DNA of 42,185 nucleotides, taken from assembly GCA_027488855.1 (NCBI GenBank), contig JAIYAV010000173.1, positions 1 through 42,185 on the forward strand, given 5' to 3'. Of the stretch, positions 25,609 through 33,599 are shown in pieces; the first letter of the stretch is position 1, and each line of letters opens with the position of its first letter. The position numbers and the translations under genes were made by a program. This stretch comes from Saprospiraceae bacterium (GTDB lineage: Bacteria; Bacteroidota; Bacteroidia; Chitinophagales; Saprospiraceae). The notes under the pieces are model-generated. The model worked only from the letters and a program-made list of their open reading frames with translations, did not search any database and was not told where the DNA came from.

Positions 25609-25621
25609 ACGCCTTCGGCGT
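25609..25621. repeat. 13-bp palindromic word, also present at 41111
   Basis: ACGCCTTCGGCGT forms a 5-bp stem with a TTC loop. The exact reverse complement occurs at 41111-41123 in another intergenic region. It looks like a genome-wide intergenic word. Confidence 0.5.
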
Positions 25622-25624
25622 GGA

Positions 25625-25752
25625 GCGACAATAATTAGGAGAACGGATGACACGGATAAAAGCGGATTAAAACGGATAAATTTGTGGTTACCTATCATTT
25701 ATCCGTTTTTATCCGTTTTTATCCGTGTCATCCGTTCTCCCATTGTTGTCGC
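25625..25752. repeat. Long imperfect inverted repeat made of ATCCGT-type words
   Basis: The inner arms at 25638-25681 and 25697-25740 pair at 42 of 44 positions around a 15-base loop. Outer segments 25625-25635 and 25742-25752 pair at 10 of 11. Each arm is a row of the word CGGATAAAA with small changes. It lies between the Tricorn-like gene and the MoxR gene, both on the plus strand. The RNA would fold into a very stable rod, perhaps ending or processing the transcript. Confidence 0.9.
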
Positions 25753-25780
25753 TTTTAGCTTTTTAAATTGTAACCAAAAC

Positions 25781-26854
25781 ATGGACATTCTTTGCCCACA
25801 CGCCGAAAACATCTACGCCGCCGAACTAACTGCCCTGGCCGCAGCCGACCAGCACACCCGCCCCCGCAACTGGAAACTATCCCCCTGGGCCGTAGTGACC
25901 TACCTGATGGGGGGCAAACTGGACAGCGGGGAAGAAATTACGCCCAAGTACTTCGGCCAGCGCCGCCTCATTGAAGTTGCTGTAGCCACCCTCGCCACCG
26001 ACCGCGCACTCCTGCTCATGGGTGTACCCGGCACCGCCAAAACCTGGGTATCTGAGCACCTGGCTGCGGCCATCAGCGGGGACTCTACCCTATTAGTACA
26101 AGGCACTGCGGGCATGAGTGAAGACGCCTTGCGCTACGGCTGGAACTACGCCCGCTTGCTCGCCGAAGGCCCTTCTGAAAAAGCCATAGTCCCCAGCCCG
26201 GTGATGCACGGTATGCAACACGGAGCCATTGTGCGCATCGAAGAGTTGACCCGGGTGCCTTCGGATGTGCAGGATGCGCTGATCACGATCTTATCCGAAA
26301 AAACCTTACCGATCCCCGAGCTGAATACCGAGGTGCAGGCCATGCGGGGCTTCAATATCATCGCCACCGCCAATGATCGGGATAGGGGCGTGAATGAGTT
26401 ATCTAGCGCCTTGCAGCGTCGTTTCAATACGGTGGTCTTGCCTTTGCCCAGCAGCATGGAAGAGGAAGTGGAAATTGTGCAAACCCGGGTGAGCCAATTG
26501 GGTAAAGCCCTGGATTTGGCGGAGGCTAAGGTGCCCAGTGAGGAAATCCGCCGCTTGGTGACCATTTTCCGGGAATTGCGCTCAGGGCGTACCGAAGACG
26601 GCAAATTAAAACTCAAATCACCTACCGCCACGCTTAGCACCGCCGAGGTGATTTCGGTGGTCAATAGTGGGCAAGCGTTATGCCTGCATTTTGGTGACGG
26701 GCAATTGCGGGCGCGGGATCTGGCTTCCAGTTTGACCGGTGCCATCGTCAAGGATACTGCTCTGGATACGGAGGTATGGCAGGAGTATTTGGAGACGGTG
26801 GTGAAGGGTAGAGAGGGCTGGCAGGATTTGTATCGGGCTTGTCAGGAGGGGTAG
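25781..26854 (+). CDS. MoxR/YehL-type AAA+ ATPase
   Basis: The ATG at 25781 gives 357 residues starting MDILCPHAENIYAAELTALA; longer frames run through the inverted repeat. The AAA+ core has Walker A LLLMGVPGTAKTWVSEHLA, a Walker-B-like AIVRIEELTRVPSDVQDALI in which the usual Asp-Glu is Glu-Glu, a sensor strand FNIIATANDRDRGVNELSSA and the arginine-bearing ALQRRFNTVVLPLP. This matches MoxR-family ATPases of the YehL type, which normally lie in an operon with vWA and SWIM-domain partners and act as metal-insertion or protein-remodelling chaperones. No such partner follows here: the next gene is on the other strand, with its stop 1 base away. Confidence 0.8.
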   Translation: MDILCPHAENIYAAELTALAAADQHTRPRNWKLSPWAVVTYLMGGKLDSGEEITPKYFGQRRLIEVAVATLATDRALLLMGVPGTAKTWVSEHLAAAISGDSTLLVQGTAGMSEDALRYGWNYARLLAEGPSEKAIVPSPVMHGMQHGAIVRIEELTRVPSDVQDALITILSEKTLPIPELNTEVQAMRGFNIIATANDRDRGVNELSSALQRRFNTVVLPLPSSMEEEVEIVQTRVSQLGKALDLAEAKVPSEEIRRLVTIFRELRSGRTEDGKLKLKSPTATLSTAEVISVVNSGQALCLHFGDGQLRARDLASSLTGAIVKDTALDTEVWQEYLETVVKGREGWQDLYRACQEG

Positions 26855-26855
26855 G

Positions 26856-27524
26856 TTATTGGCAGGCTACGATTAGTTTTTCAACCCAGGCTCGGAAGCG
26901 TGGGCATTTTTCGAGGATGGTGTGGATGCCGATTTCTTCAGCGATTAGATTGCCTTCAACTACTTTGTCATACTTTTCTTCGTAATCACTGAGGATTTTT
27001 TGAATTCTTTTCGAAGGAGCCGTATCGGGGTGATTGTTGATATCTTCTGGATCAGGATATTGATCTATTATGGATTGGGTAGCTTGAGCAACACCAGAAT
27101 CAATATCATTATACATGGCGGAGAAACCTTGGTTGTTGGAAAATAATAAGGCTTCAAATTCAAACTTCTGAATGTAAGGGAGAAATCGAGGATGATCGAT
27201 GTCGCTAGCCATGCCTTTTTCCAAAATGTCTATCTTTGTATTGGGATCAACTGCTCTCAACATTTTAGCGTAGTCAGGAACAGAAGTCGGGATACGGAAA
27301 AAATCAATAAAAGTGGACACCACAACGTCGGGTTCTCTCAATCTTTTGAGTATGTCATTTTTCAAGTGCTGATAATTGACAAAACCACCTTTGTGTCCAT
27401 GACTTGTTTGGATCAATATGCCTGTAAGATTGAATATTTCGTGTGTGAACAAGTATTGGCGCAATATCCCATTGACGAAGGTTTCTTCCGTTTTACCCTC
27501 AACGATAACAAATATTCTTTTCAT
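26856..27524 (-). CDS. DUF4276 (TOPRIM-like) protein, partner of AAA ATPase
   Basis: This 222-residue protein begins MKRIFVIVEGKTEETFVN, where Glu9 in the VEGKTE motif corresponds to the acidic residue of TOPRIM-like folds. An acidic strand-end in STFIDFFRIP, the phrase IQKFEFEALLFSN and PSKRIQKIL further along are typical of DUF4276. The family is found next to ABC-type ATPases in two-gene cassettes that look like those of anti-phage systems (compare OLD/TOPRIM, PARIS and AbiL). Its start overlaps the stop of the ATPase gene by 4 bases (ATGA), so translation is coupled. The base composition is visibly more AT-rich than the neighbouring genes, a sign of transfer. A nuclease role is inferred. 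Confidence 0.75.
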   Translation of the reverse strand: MKRIFVIVEGKTEETFVNGILRQYLFTHEIFNLTGILIQTSHGHKGGFVNYQHLKNDILKRLREPDVVVSTFIDFFRIPTSVPDYAKMLRAVDPNTKIDILEKGMASDIDHPRFLPYIQKFEFEALLFSNNQGFSAMYNDIDSGVAQATQSIIDQYPDPEDINNHPDTAPSKRIQKILSDYEEKYDKVVEGNLIAEEIGIHTILEKCPRFRAWVEKLIVACQ

Positions 27525-28615
27525 GGCTTCCCACCAATTATGCCCTTGTACCAGATTTCGCCTAGTCCATATTCTTCAAGCCAGATTTGCAGTTTATCTG
27601 AATCTAAACGCTTGAACTCCGATTGTTCATTTTTACGATCAACTACAATAATATCCTCGGGTTCAAATTCATTAACCAATTGAATAGACTGAGTAGACAA
27701 AATGACTTGACTTTTTGGAGTCACTTTCCGAATCAACCCTGCTAACATCGTAATGGCACTAGGATGAAGTCCCAACTCAGGCTCATCGATAATGATGACT
27801 TTGGGTGGGTTTGGTTGTAGCATCAATGTAGTTAGTGCTATAAATCGGAGTGTTCCATCTGAAAGGTTCTGTACATTTTGATAACGGTCATAGCCAATTT
27901 CTTTCCATTCTAGTTGAATATACTCCTCATTTAGTCGGTCGGGATGTAAGTTGAATTGACCAAAAAAAGGAGCAATTGACCGAATAACCTTTTCAATAAG
28001 ATTAAGTCTTTGGGGATGTTTTTCTTGCAAGTAGTATAGAAAAGCAGCAAGGTTGCTACCATCTTCACGTAGAAAAAGATTGTCGTGTACTCTAGCTGTT
28101 TTTTTCAAGGGCGAGTCAGCCGAAGTATCGTGAAAATGGTAAACATATAATGTGTCGAAATAATCAGTGGTTAATTTATACACAGCTTGATCTTCTCTCA
28201 CCAAATGAATACTCTGATCAGTCTGATTATAATTGGTGTAGCCTTGTCCTAACGTTTGATCGTCCCCAGTCCATTGAGTGCTTGATTCGTGATCAATGAT
28301 AGCCAAATTTTTATTATCTGGTTTCAACGAGAAATCATAGGTATGAATCAAGGCTTCATTATCTTTTGAAAAAGAAAGCTCGCCCCAAATAGGTATTCCT
28401 GCACCAAGGCCATAATTGACTAGATTGTCCATATACCCTTGTTCTGCAACATATTTGTTGAGTGTATTATTTTTTAAGCTTCTCAACATTTTAAAAAATG
28501 AAATAAAATTGCTTTTTCCAACGCCATTTGCACCAATTAAGATGTTGGTCCTACTAAGAGTTAGTTCCAACGCTCGGATAGACTTGAAATTTGCAATGGC
28601 GATTTTTTTTATCAT
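27521..28615 (-). CDS. ABC-type AAA ATPase (AAA_21, OLD/RecF-like)
   Basis: The 364-residue protein starts MIKKIAIANFKSIRALELT, the usual opening of OLD/RecF-like ATPases. It has Walker A LIGANGVGKSNFI (28-35 core), a signature motif NLSDGTLRFIALTTLML, Walker B KVIIIDEPELGLHPSAI and a switch region SQVILSTQSIQLVNEF. The ATPase head should dimerise and control its partner, the DUF4276 protein encoded directly downstream with a 4-base overlap. There is no fused nuclease domain, so the DUF4276 partner probably carries the effector. The gene is AT-rich and sits between unrelated housekeeping units, which supports horizontal gain. It is a defence-type cassette by analogy, unproven. Confidence 0.82.
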   Translation of the reverse strand: MIKKIAIANFKSIRALELTLSRTNILIGANGVGKSNFISFFKMLRSLKNNTLNKYVAEQGYMDNLVNYGLGAGIPIWGELSFSKDNEALIHTYDFSLKPDNKNLAIIDHESSTQWTGDDQTLGQGYTNYNQTDQSIHLVREDQAVYKLTTDYFDTLYVYHFHDTSADSPLKKTARVHDNLFLREDGSNLAAFLYYLQEKHPQRLNLIEKVIRSIAPFFGQFNLHPDRLNEEYIQLEWKEIGYDRYQNVQNLSDGTLRFIALTTLMLQPNPPKVIIIDEPELGLHPSAITMLAGLIRKVTPKSQVILSTQSIQLVNEFEPEDIIVVDRKNEQSEFKRLDSDKLQIWLEEYGLGEIWYKGIIGGKP

Positions 28616-28650
28616 TGAAGCTTTGTTTGTAACTACTTAGATATTCCAAA

Positions 28651-28677
28651 CAAATATCCACATTTTTTCCCAATCAA
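28651..28677 (-). promoter_or_regulatory. Weak promoter candidate for the AAA/DUF4276 pair
   Basis: On the minus strand TTG (28675-28677), 16 bases, then GATATTTG (28651-28658) has one mismatch to the consensus and a short spacer. The ATG at 28615 is 35 bases downstream. Confidence 0.25.
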
Positions 28678-28692
28678 GCAATCCCAACTCCC

Positions 28693-29814
28693 TCACGCCG
28701 TCTTCCGATAATTCCAAACCGCCCAGCTATTAAAAAACAGCGCAAATCCCGTCATCACCAGAAAATGGTACTTGATGTCGTTGAACCCACTGCCCTTCAA
28801 CACCACCATGCGCACTACCTCGATGAAGTGGGTTACCGGATTCAGTCTAGCGATCACGATTGCCCAATTGGGCATGCTGTCGACGGGGGTAAACAAGCCG
28901 CTCATCAGCATGAAGATCATCATGAAGAAAAAGGCGATGGACATGGCCTGTTGCTGGGTTTCGGAATAGGTGGAGATCAGCAGTCCGATGCCGAGTACGG
29001 CGATCAGAAAAAGGAACAAAAAGGAATAGAGCAACGGGATACTGCCAGCAGGTCTAATCCCATACACCAGACCCGCGATGACGAACAAACCCACCGAAAA
29101 AAGGAACACCCCAATGACCCAAAAGGGGATCAGCTTGCCCAGGATGAAGTGGATTTTTTTGATGGGTGTCACATTGATTTGCTCAATGGTGCCGACCTCT
29201 TTTTCCTTCACAATGTTCAATGCGCACATGTACACACCGATCATGGTTACGAGGGTACACAAAATGCCGGGCACCATGAAGAACGGATAATTCAGGTAGG
29301 GATTGAAGCGATTGATGGAAGGCACTTCGATGTTTGGGAAGGGATTCATGCGCGGGTTAGCCGTCATTTCCAGTCGAATGTCGGCATTGAAACTCGCAAT
29401 GATTCTGTTGAGGTACGAACTGCCCACCATGGCCTTGGTGCCGTTGATGGCATTTACGGCGATGAAGAGTTTTTGTTCGTTTTCTTTGACCAGATTGCGC
29501 TCAAAGCCGAGTGGAATTTCCAGAATCAAGTCGGACTTGTCTTTTTCAAATTGCTGAAAAGCAGCATTGAATGAGGTGCCGTAATCGCTGATCACAAAGT
29601 AGCCCGAAGAGCTGATTTTGGACACCAATTGCCGGGAATACGCCGAGTGATCGTGGTCTACGATGGATATATTGATGTTTTTGATCTCGTAATCGGCGGC
29701 CAGGGGCATGATCAGCAACTGGATCATCGGCGCGATGAAGATCACTGGCAGCAGTGCCCGGTTTCTGAAGATTTGCCGGAACTCTTTTTGCAACAAAAAT
29801 CTTAAAGTTCTCAT
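28693..29814 (-). CDS. ABC-2 type transporter permease (YbhR/YbhS-like)
   Basis: The 373-residue membrane protein follows the ABC-2 plan. It has one N-terminal helix (ALLPVIFIAPMIQLLIMPLA), a large periplasmic domain (about 45-170), then five C-terminal helices including MVPGILCTLVTMIGVYMC and FLFLFLIAVLGIGLLISTY. The cytoplasmic loop INIVKEKEVGTIEQINVTP-like segment contacts the ATPases. It is the last gene of the efflux operon and overlaps the preceding permease by 4 bases. The two permeases probably form a heterodimer that exports drugs, lipids or other hydrophobic compounds. The substrate is not evident from the sequence. Confidence 0.88.
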   Translation of the reverse strand: MRTLRFLLQKEFRQIFRNRALLPVIFIAPMIQLLIMPLAADYEIKNINISIVDHDHSAYSRQLVSKISSSGYFVISDYGTSFNAAFQQFEKDKSDLILEIPLGFERNLVKENEQKLFIAVNAINGTKAMVGSSYLNRIIASFNADIRLEMTANPRMNPFPNIEVPSINRFNPYLNYPFFMVPGILCTLVTMIGVYMCALNIVKEKEVGTIEQINVTPIKKIHFILGKLIPFWVIGVFLFSVGLFVIAGLVYGIRPAGSIPLLYSFLFLFLIAVLGIGLLISTYSETQQQAMSIAFFFMMIFMLMSGLFTPVDSMPNWAIVIARLNPVTHFIEVVRMVVLKGSGFNDIKYHFLVMTGFALFFNSWAVWNYRKTA

Positions 29815-30917
29815 CCGAGGCGAATTTTGAATTTATTGATGCTCACGCTGAGCAAAAACACGGTCATGCCCAGCAAAATCAGGGTCTCTTTCCAAATTGC
29901 AGTAAGGCCCAAACCTTTGATCATGATCGATTTTACGATGATGTAATACCACTTTGAGGGCACTACGTTGGCGATGATTTGCAGCGGAAGGGGCATATTC
30001 TCCAGCGGAAACATAAACCCGGTAAACAACAGCACTGGAATCAACATACCCATCAAGGAAATGAGCATGGCCTGTTGCTGTGATTGCGCACCATTGGAAA
30101 TGAGCAAGCCCAGGGAAAGCGCAGTGAGAATGAGCAGTGAGCTTTCAAAAAACAGCAAGCCGACGCTGCCATTGATGGGCATTTTTAGCAAAAAAACACT
30201 CAGCAGCAAAATCACTGAAAGGTTGACGATTGACAAAAACAGGTAAGGCACTGCCTTGGAAATGACCACCATCAGTGGGTGCATCGGCGAAACTAGCAGC
30301 ACCTCCATCGTCCCCTTTTCCTTTTCTTTCACAATCGAAACCGAGGTCATCAGCACACAAACCAGGAGCAAAACCAGTGCCATTACCCCCGGTACAAAAT
30401 TGGTCGTGCCTTTGAGTTCTGGGTTGTAAATCATCCTGATTTCGGTAGTGATCTTCTGCGGCAAATCATTAAAGGGCGTGATTTCCTGCTGGTAATCCAT
30501 CACGATATTGGTGACATAATTCGTCAGGGTATTGGCGGTATTGGGGTCGGAAGCATCGGCGATGACTTGAATTTGCGCCTTGTGGAGGTGCAGCAAGTCG
30601 TCGTTGAAGTGGTTGGGAATCACGACCACCAGTTTGACGTTGCCCTCCTTGAAGGCTTGCTCAATTTGGCGGGGATCGTACAGGAATTTTTTGATTTCAA
30701 AATTCTTGCTGGCTTCAATCTTGTCGATGATGCGCTGGGATGCTGGGTCCTGGGCAAAATCACAAATGACAATTTTTGAGTTTTTGATCTCATTGCTCAA
30801 CGCAAAACCAAAGAGCAAAATCAGCATGATGGGCATCCCAAACAGCATCAGCATGGACTTTGGGTCGCGGAAAACGTGGTAGAATTCCTTGATAACGAAA
30901 GCGAAGAATTGTCTCAT
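29811..30917 (-). CDS. ABC-2 type transporter permease (YbhS/YbhR-like)
   Basis: This 368-residue paralogue of the following permease has the same plan: a first helix (SMLMLFGMPIMLILLFGFAL), a periplasmic domain, and a helical bundle including FVPGVMALVLLLVCVLM and LSIVNLSVILLLSVFLL. The coupling loop reads SIVKEKEKGTMEVLLVSP. It starts 2 bases after the second ATPase gene and ends with a 4-base overlap into the next permease. Paired half-size permeases with two ATPases, an HlyD adaptor and a TolC channel match the E. coli YbhGFSR type of tripartite exporter. Confidence 0.88.
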   Translation of the reverse strand: MRQFFAFVIKEFYHVFRDPKSMLMLFGMPIMLILLFGFALSNEIKNSKIVICDFAQDPASQRIIDKIEASKNFEIKKFLYDPRQIEQAFKEGNVKLVVVIPNHFNDDLLHLHKAQIQVIADASDPNTANTLTNYVTNIVMDYQQEITPFNDLPQKITTEIRMIYNPELKGTTNFVPGVMALVLLLVCVLMTSVSIVKEKEKGTMEVLLVSPMHPLMVVISKAVPYLFLSIVNLSVILLLSVFLLKMPINGSVGLLFFESSLLILTALSLGLLISNGAQSQQQAMLISLMGMLIPVLLFTGFMFPLENMPLPLQIIANVVPSKWYYIIVKSIMIKGLGLTAIWKETLILLGMTVFLLSVSINKFKIRLG

Positions 30918-30919
30918 GG

Positions 30920-31666
30920 TTAATCTGCTTTTCTTTTTGCACCCCGTGCCAATTCAAAAAATACGGCATCCATTGTTTCGGCAGAAAATTGTTGTTTGAG
31001 CTTCGTCGGAGTATCCAGTGCTTTGATGTAGCCGTCTACCATCATCGAGACGCGGTTGCAATATTCGGCTTCGTCCATGTAGTGGGTGGTGACAAAAATG
31101 GTGATGCCTCGGTCGGATGCATCGTAAATGAGGTCCCAAAACTGCCGCCGCGTGACGGGGTCAACGCCGCCAGTGGGTTCATCCAGAAACACGATCTTGG
31201 GCTCGTGAAAAATGGCCACCGAAAACGCCAGTTTTTGCTTCCAGCCCAGCGGCAGCGAGCCGACCAGTTTTCCCCGCTCTTTTTCCAGCCCCAACTGCTG
31301 GATCAATTCATCACTTTTGGACTTGATTTTTTTTTTTTTTTTTCCATAAATGCCGCCAAAAAAGCGGATGTTTTCCTGCACCGTCAAGTCCTCGTAAAGG
31401 GAGAATTTTTGACTCATGTAGCCAATGTTGGCTTTGATCTTTTCGGTTTCTTTGTACACATCAAAGCCGGCGATGGTCGCTTTTCCAGATGAGGGGGTAG
31501 ACAAACCGCAGAGCATCCGCATGGCGGTCGTTTTGCCCGCTCCATTGGCACCCAGGAACCCAAAAATCTCACCTTCGTACACATCAAAGGTGATTTCATT
31601 GGTAGCCACAAAATCGCCAAAACGTTTGGTGAGTTTATCGGTAGAAATGACGATGTTCCTATTCAT
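30920..31666 (-). CDS. ABC transporter ATPase, second ATPase of efflux operon
   Basis: The 248-residue ATPase has Walker A GANGAGKTT (39-47), the Q-loop GYMSQKFSLYEDLTV, Walker B IVFLDEPTGGVDP and the His switch VTTHYMDEAEYC. The signature motif is degenerate: LVGSLPLGWKQKL instead of LSGGxKQ. This suggests one weakened ATP site in a heterodimer with the following ATPase. Residues 109-113 are five lysines encoded by a run of 17 A (31327-31343), a strong slippage site. A one-base change in either direction reaches a stop within about ten codons. In E. coli YbhF both ATPase domains are fused in one protein; here they are two genes. It overlaps the first ATPase gene by 8 bases. Confidence 0.9.
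   Translation of the reverse strand: MNRNIVISTDKLTKRFGDFVATNEITFDVYEGEIFGFLGANGAGKTTAMRMLCGLSTPSSGKATIAGFDVYKETEKIKANIGYMSQKFSLYEDLTVQENIRFFGGIYGKKKKKIKSKSDELIQQLGLEKERGKLVGSLPLGWKQKLAFSVAIFHEPKIVFLDEPTGGVDPVTRRQFWDLIYDASDRGITIFVTTHYMDEAEYCNRVSMMVDGYIKALDTPTKLKQQFSAETMDAVFFELARGAKRKAD
31327..31343 (-). repeat. Run of 17 A in the coding strand of the second ATPase gene
   Basis: Seventeen T on the plus strand encode Lys109-Lys113. In the present length the frame is intact. Insertion or loss of one A gives early stops (TGA in both shifted frames), so the run could switch the gene or yield mixed products by polymerase slippage. Confidence 0.9.
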
Positions 31667-32585
31667 GCTGATCGAGTAATTTGATGAAACAATCTTCGAT
31701 GGTCGCAGGCGTTGCCTTGAATTCGATGTACTCGTGGTTTTTGCTGTTCAGATCGGCGATCAGTTTTTTCTGTATCTCGTAATCGTCTTCGTCCCGAAAA
31801 GTGATGTGGTGGTATTCGCCAAAGGAGTTGCAACTGTCGATGTAGTCCAGGTGCCGGATGTCGCGTAGCAACTGGCTCATGCGCTCAGATTTGATGGCGT
31901 AGAGGTTTTTGGGGAATTGCTTCACGACCTGAGCGGGGGTATCGATCGACAAAATTTTGCCATCCTGAATCAGCGCGATGCGTTCGCACAAAGTAGCTTC
32001 GTCCATGTAGGGCGTAGAGACCAAAATGGTGATGCCTTGTTCTTTGAGGCGCTTGAGCATTTCCCAAAATTCCTTGCGAGAAACGGTATCTACCCCCGTG
32101 GTGGGTTCATCCAAAAAAAGCACCTTTGGGCGGTGAATCAGGGCACAACACAAGGCCAGTTTCTGCTTCATCCCCCCCGAAAGCTTGCCCGCTCTCCTAT
32201 CTTTGAAAGGCTCGATTTGCACATAAATGTCCTTGATCAGGTCGTAATTTTCGGCAACGCTGGTGTTGAAAACCGTGGCAAAAAAATTGAGGTTTTCTTC
32301 CACCGTCAAGTCCTGGTACAAGGAAAACTTGCCCGGCATGTACCCTACCCGCTTGCGGATGGCCTTCCAATCTTTGACCACATCCAGCCCATTGACCGAT
32401 GCCGAACCTGCATCGGGCAACAACAGCGTGGTGAGTACACGAAAGATGCTGGTTTTGCCCGCGCCATCGGGGCCAATCAGGCCAAAAAGCTCCCCTTTTT
32501 CAACCTCAAACGACACATCCGTTACCGCTTTGACCTCGCCTTTGTTGTAGGTTTTGCTGATGTGGTTCAATACGACGTCGGCCAT
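31659..32585 (-). CDS. ABC transporter ATPase, first ATPase of efflux operon
   Basis: The 308-residue ATPase has Walker A GPDGAGKTS, the Q-loop GYMPGKFSLYQDLTV, an intact signature KLSGGMKQKLAL, Walker B VLFLDEPTTGVD and the switch VSTPYMDEATLC, where the usual His is Pro. A C-terminal extension of about 80 residues is typical of drug-export ATPases. With the second ATPase it should form an asymmetric heterodimer at the membrane: this subunit contributes a good signature, the other a degenerate one. It starts 2 bases after the HlyD gene and overlaps the next gene by 8 bases. Confidence 0.92.
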   Translation of the reverse strand: MADVVLNHISKTYNKGEVKAVTDVSFEVEKGELFGLIGPDGAGKTSIFRVLTTLLLPDAGSASVNGLDVVKDWKAIRKRVGYMPGKFSLYQDLTVEENLNFFATVFNTSVAENYDLIKDIYVQIEPFKDRRAGKLSGGMKQKLALCCALIHRPKVLFLDEPTTGVDTVSRKEFWEMLKRLKEQGITILVSTPYMDEATLCERIALIQDGKILSIDTPAQVVKQFPKNLYAIKSERMSQLLRDIRHLDYIDSCNSFGEYHHITFRDEDDYEIQKKLIADLNSKNHEYIEFKATPATIEDCFIKLLDQHE

Positions 32586-32587
32586 GG

Positions 32588-33574
32588 CTATTGAAATTTG
32601 ATTTCGCCATACATTCCGATTTTATAGGTGCCGTCGTTTTTCACTTTCACTTTGATGGCGTACACCATATTGGCGCGTTCATCTTTGGTCTGGATCGTTT
32701 TGGGGGTGAACTCCGCTTTGTCGTTGATCCAGGTGATTTGGCCAGTGGTTTCTGTGAAGCCACCTTTGCCATCGTCGGTGAGGACTTTCACTTGTTGGTT
32801 CAACTTGATCAAGGGCAGCTGATTGCCAGTGATGTAAGCACGGAGAGTGAGCACGGAGAGGTCGGCGATTTTGTACAAAGCCTTGCCCATGCTGGCAAAT
32901 TCGCCGGCGGAGGCGTACTTGGTGAGCACCGTGCCCGCTACGATGTTTTTGATTTGCCCGCGACCAATTTGCTCGTCCAGGATGCTGATCCGCTTTTGCA
33001 TCGGCGTCACTTCGCTGAGCACGCCCCGGTTTTGGATGCTGACGTTTTCCTTGGCGGCGGCGATTTGCTCATTGAGCACACCAACTTGGTCCTGCGCAGC
33101 AGCGATTTGTTTTTCCAGAATCGATTTTTGTCCCATCAGGTCATCCAGTTGTTTGGGAGTGGCGGCATCGGCTTTGACGAGGTTTTGGGTTCTGGCCACT
33201 TCCTTGTTCAGCACTTCCAACTGCTGATTCAGCACCTGGATTTGGGCTTTTTGGGTTTTGATCTGGCTTTGCAGGATATTGACCTGGGGCGTGGAATTGT
33301 TTACTTTTTGGCCGATGGCATTAACCGAGGCCTGGGTTTGTTCTTTTTGTACGTTGAGCGCGGCTACGTCGATTTGCCCGACGACCACATTGCTTTCCAA
33401 CTGTTGGCCTTCTTCGATATTCAGGCTCAAAATTTTTCCGGTTTGCTCCGCAGATACAATCACCTCTTCGGCTTCAAAAGCACCGGATGCGTCAAAGGTG
33501 TTTTGGTCTTTGTTGCAGGCGAAGAAGGAAATGAGTAGGCATCCAAGTATGCCGATTTTTGATAAATTATTCAT
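32588..33574 (-). CDS. HlyD/YbhG-type membrane fusion lipoprotein
   Basis: The 328-residue periplasmic adaptor begins with a lipoprotein signal (ILGCLLISFFACNKD), in which the Cys of FFAC is the likely lipidation site. After the biotinyl-lipoyl-like half-motif (ILSLNIEEGQQLESNVVVGQI) comes a long alpha-helical hairpin (about 75-205) of heptad repeats rich in Gln. The second lipoyl half (IKNIVAGTVLTKYASAGEF) and beta-barrel segments follow. It bridges the inner-membrane ABC exporter and the TolC-type channel encoded just upstream. The gap to tolC is 25 bases and to the ATPase gene 2 bases. Confidence 0.9.
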   Translation of the reverse strand: MNNLSKIGILGCLLISFFACNKDQNTFDASGAFEAEEVIVSAEQTGKILSLNIEEGQQLESNVVVGQIDVAALNVQKEQTQASVNAIGQKVNNSTPQVNILQSQIKTQKAQIQVLNQQLEVLNKEVARTQNLVKADAATPKQLDDLMGQKSILEKQIAAAQDQVGVLNEQIAAAKENVSIQNRGVLSEVTPMQKRISILDEQIGRGQIKNIVAGTVLTKYASAGEFASMGKALYKIADLSVLTLRAYITGNQLPLIKLNQQVKVLTDDGKGGFTETTGQITWINDKAEFTPKTIQTKDERANMVYAIKVKVKNDGTYKIGMYGEIKFQ

Positions 33575-33599
33575 TGTCTTTTGGTTAAAAGTTAAGGTA

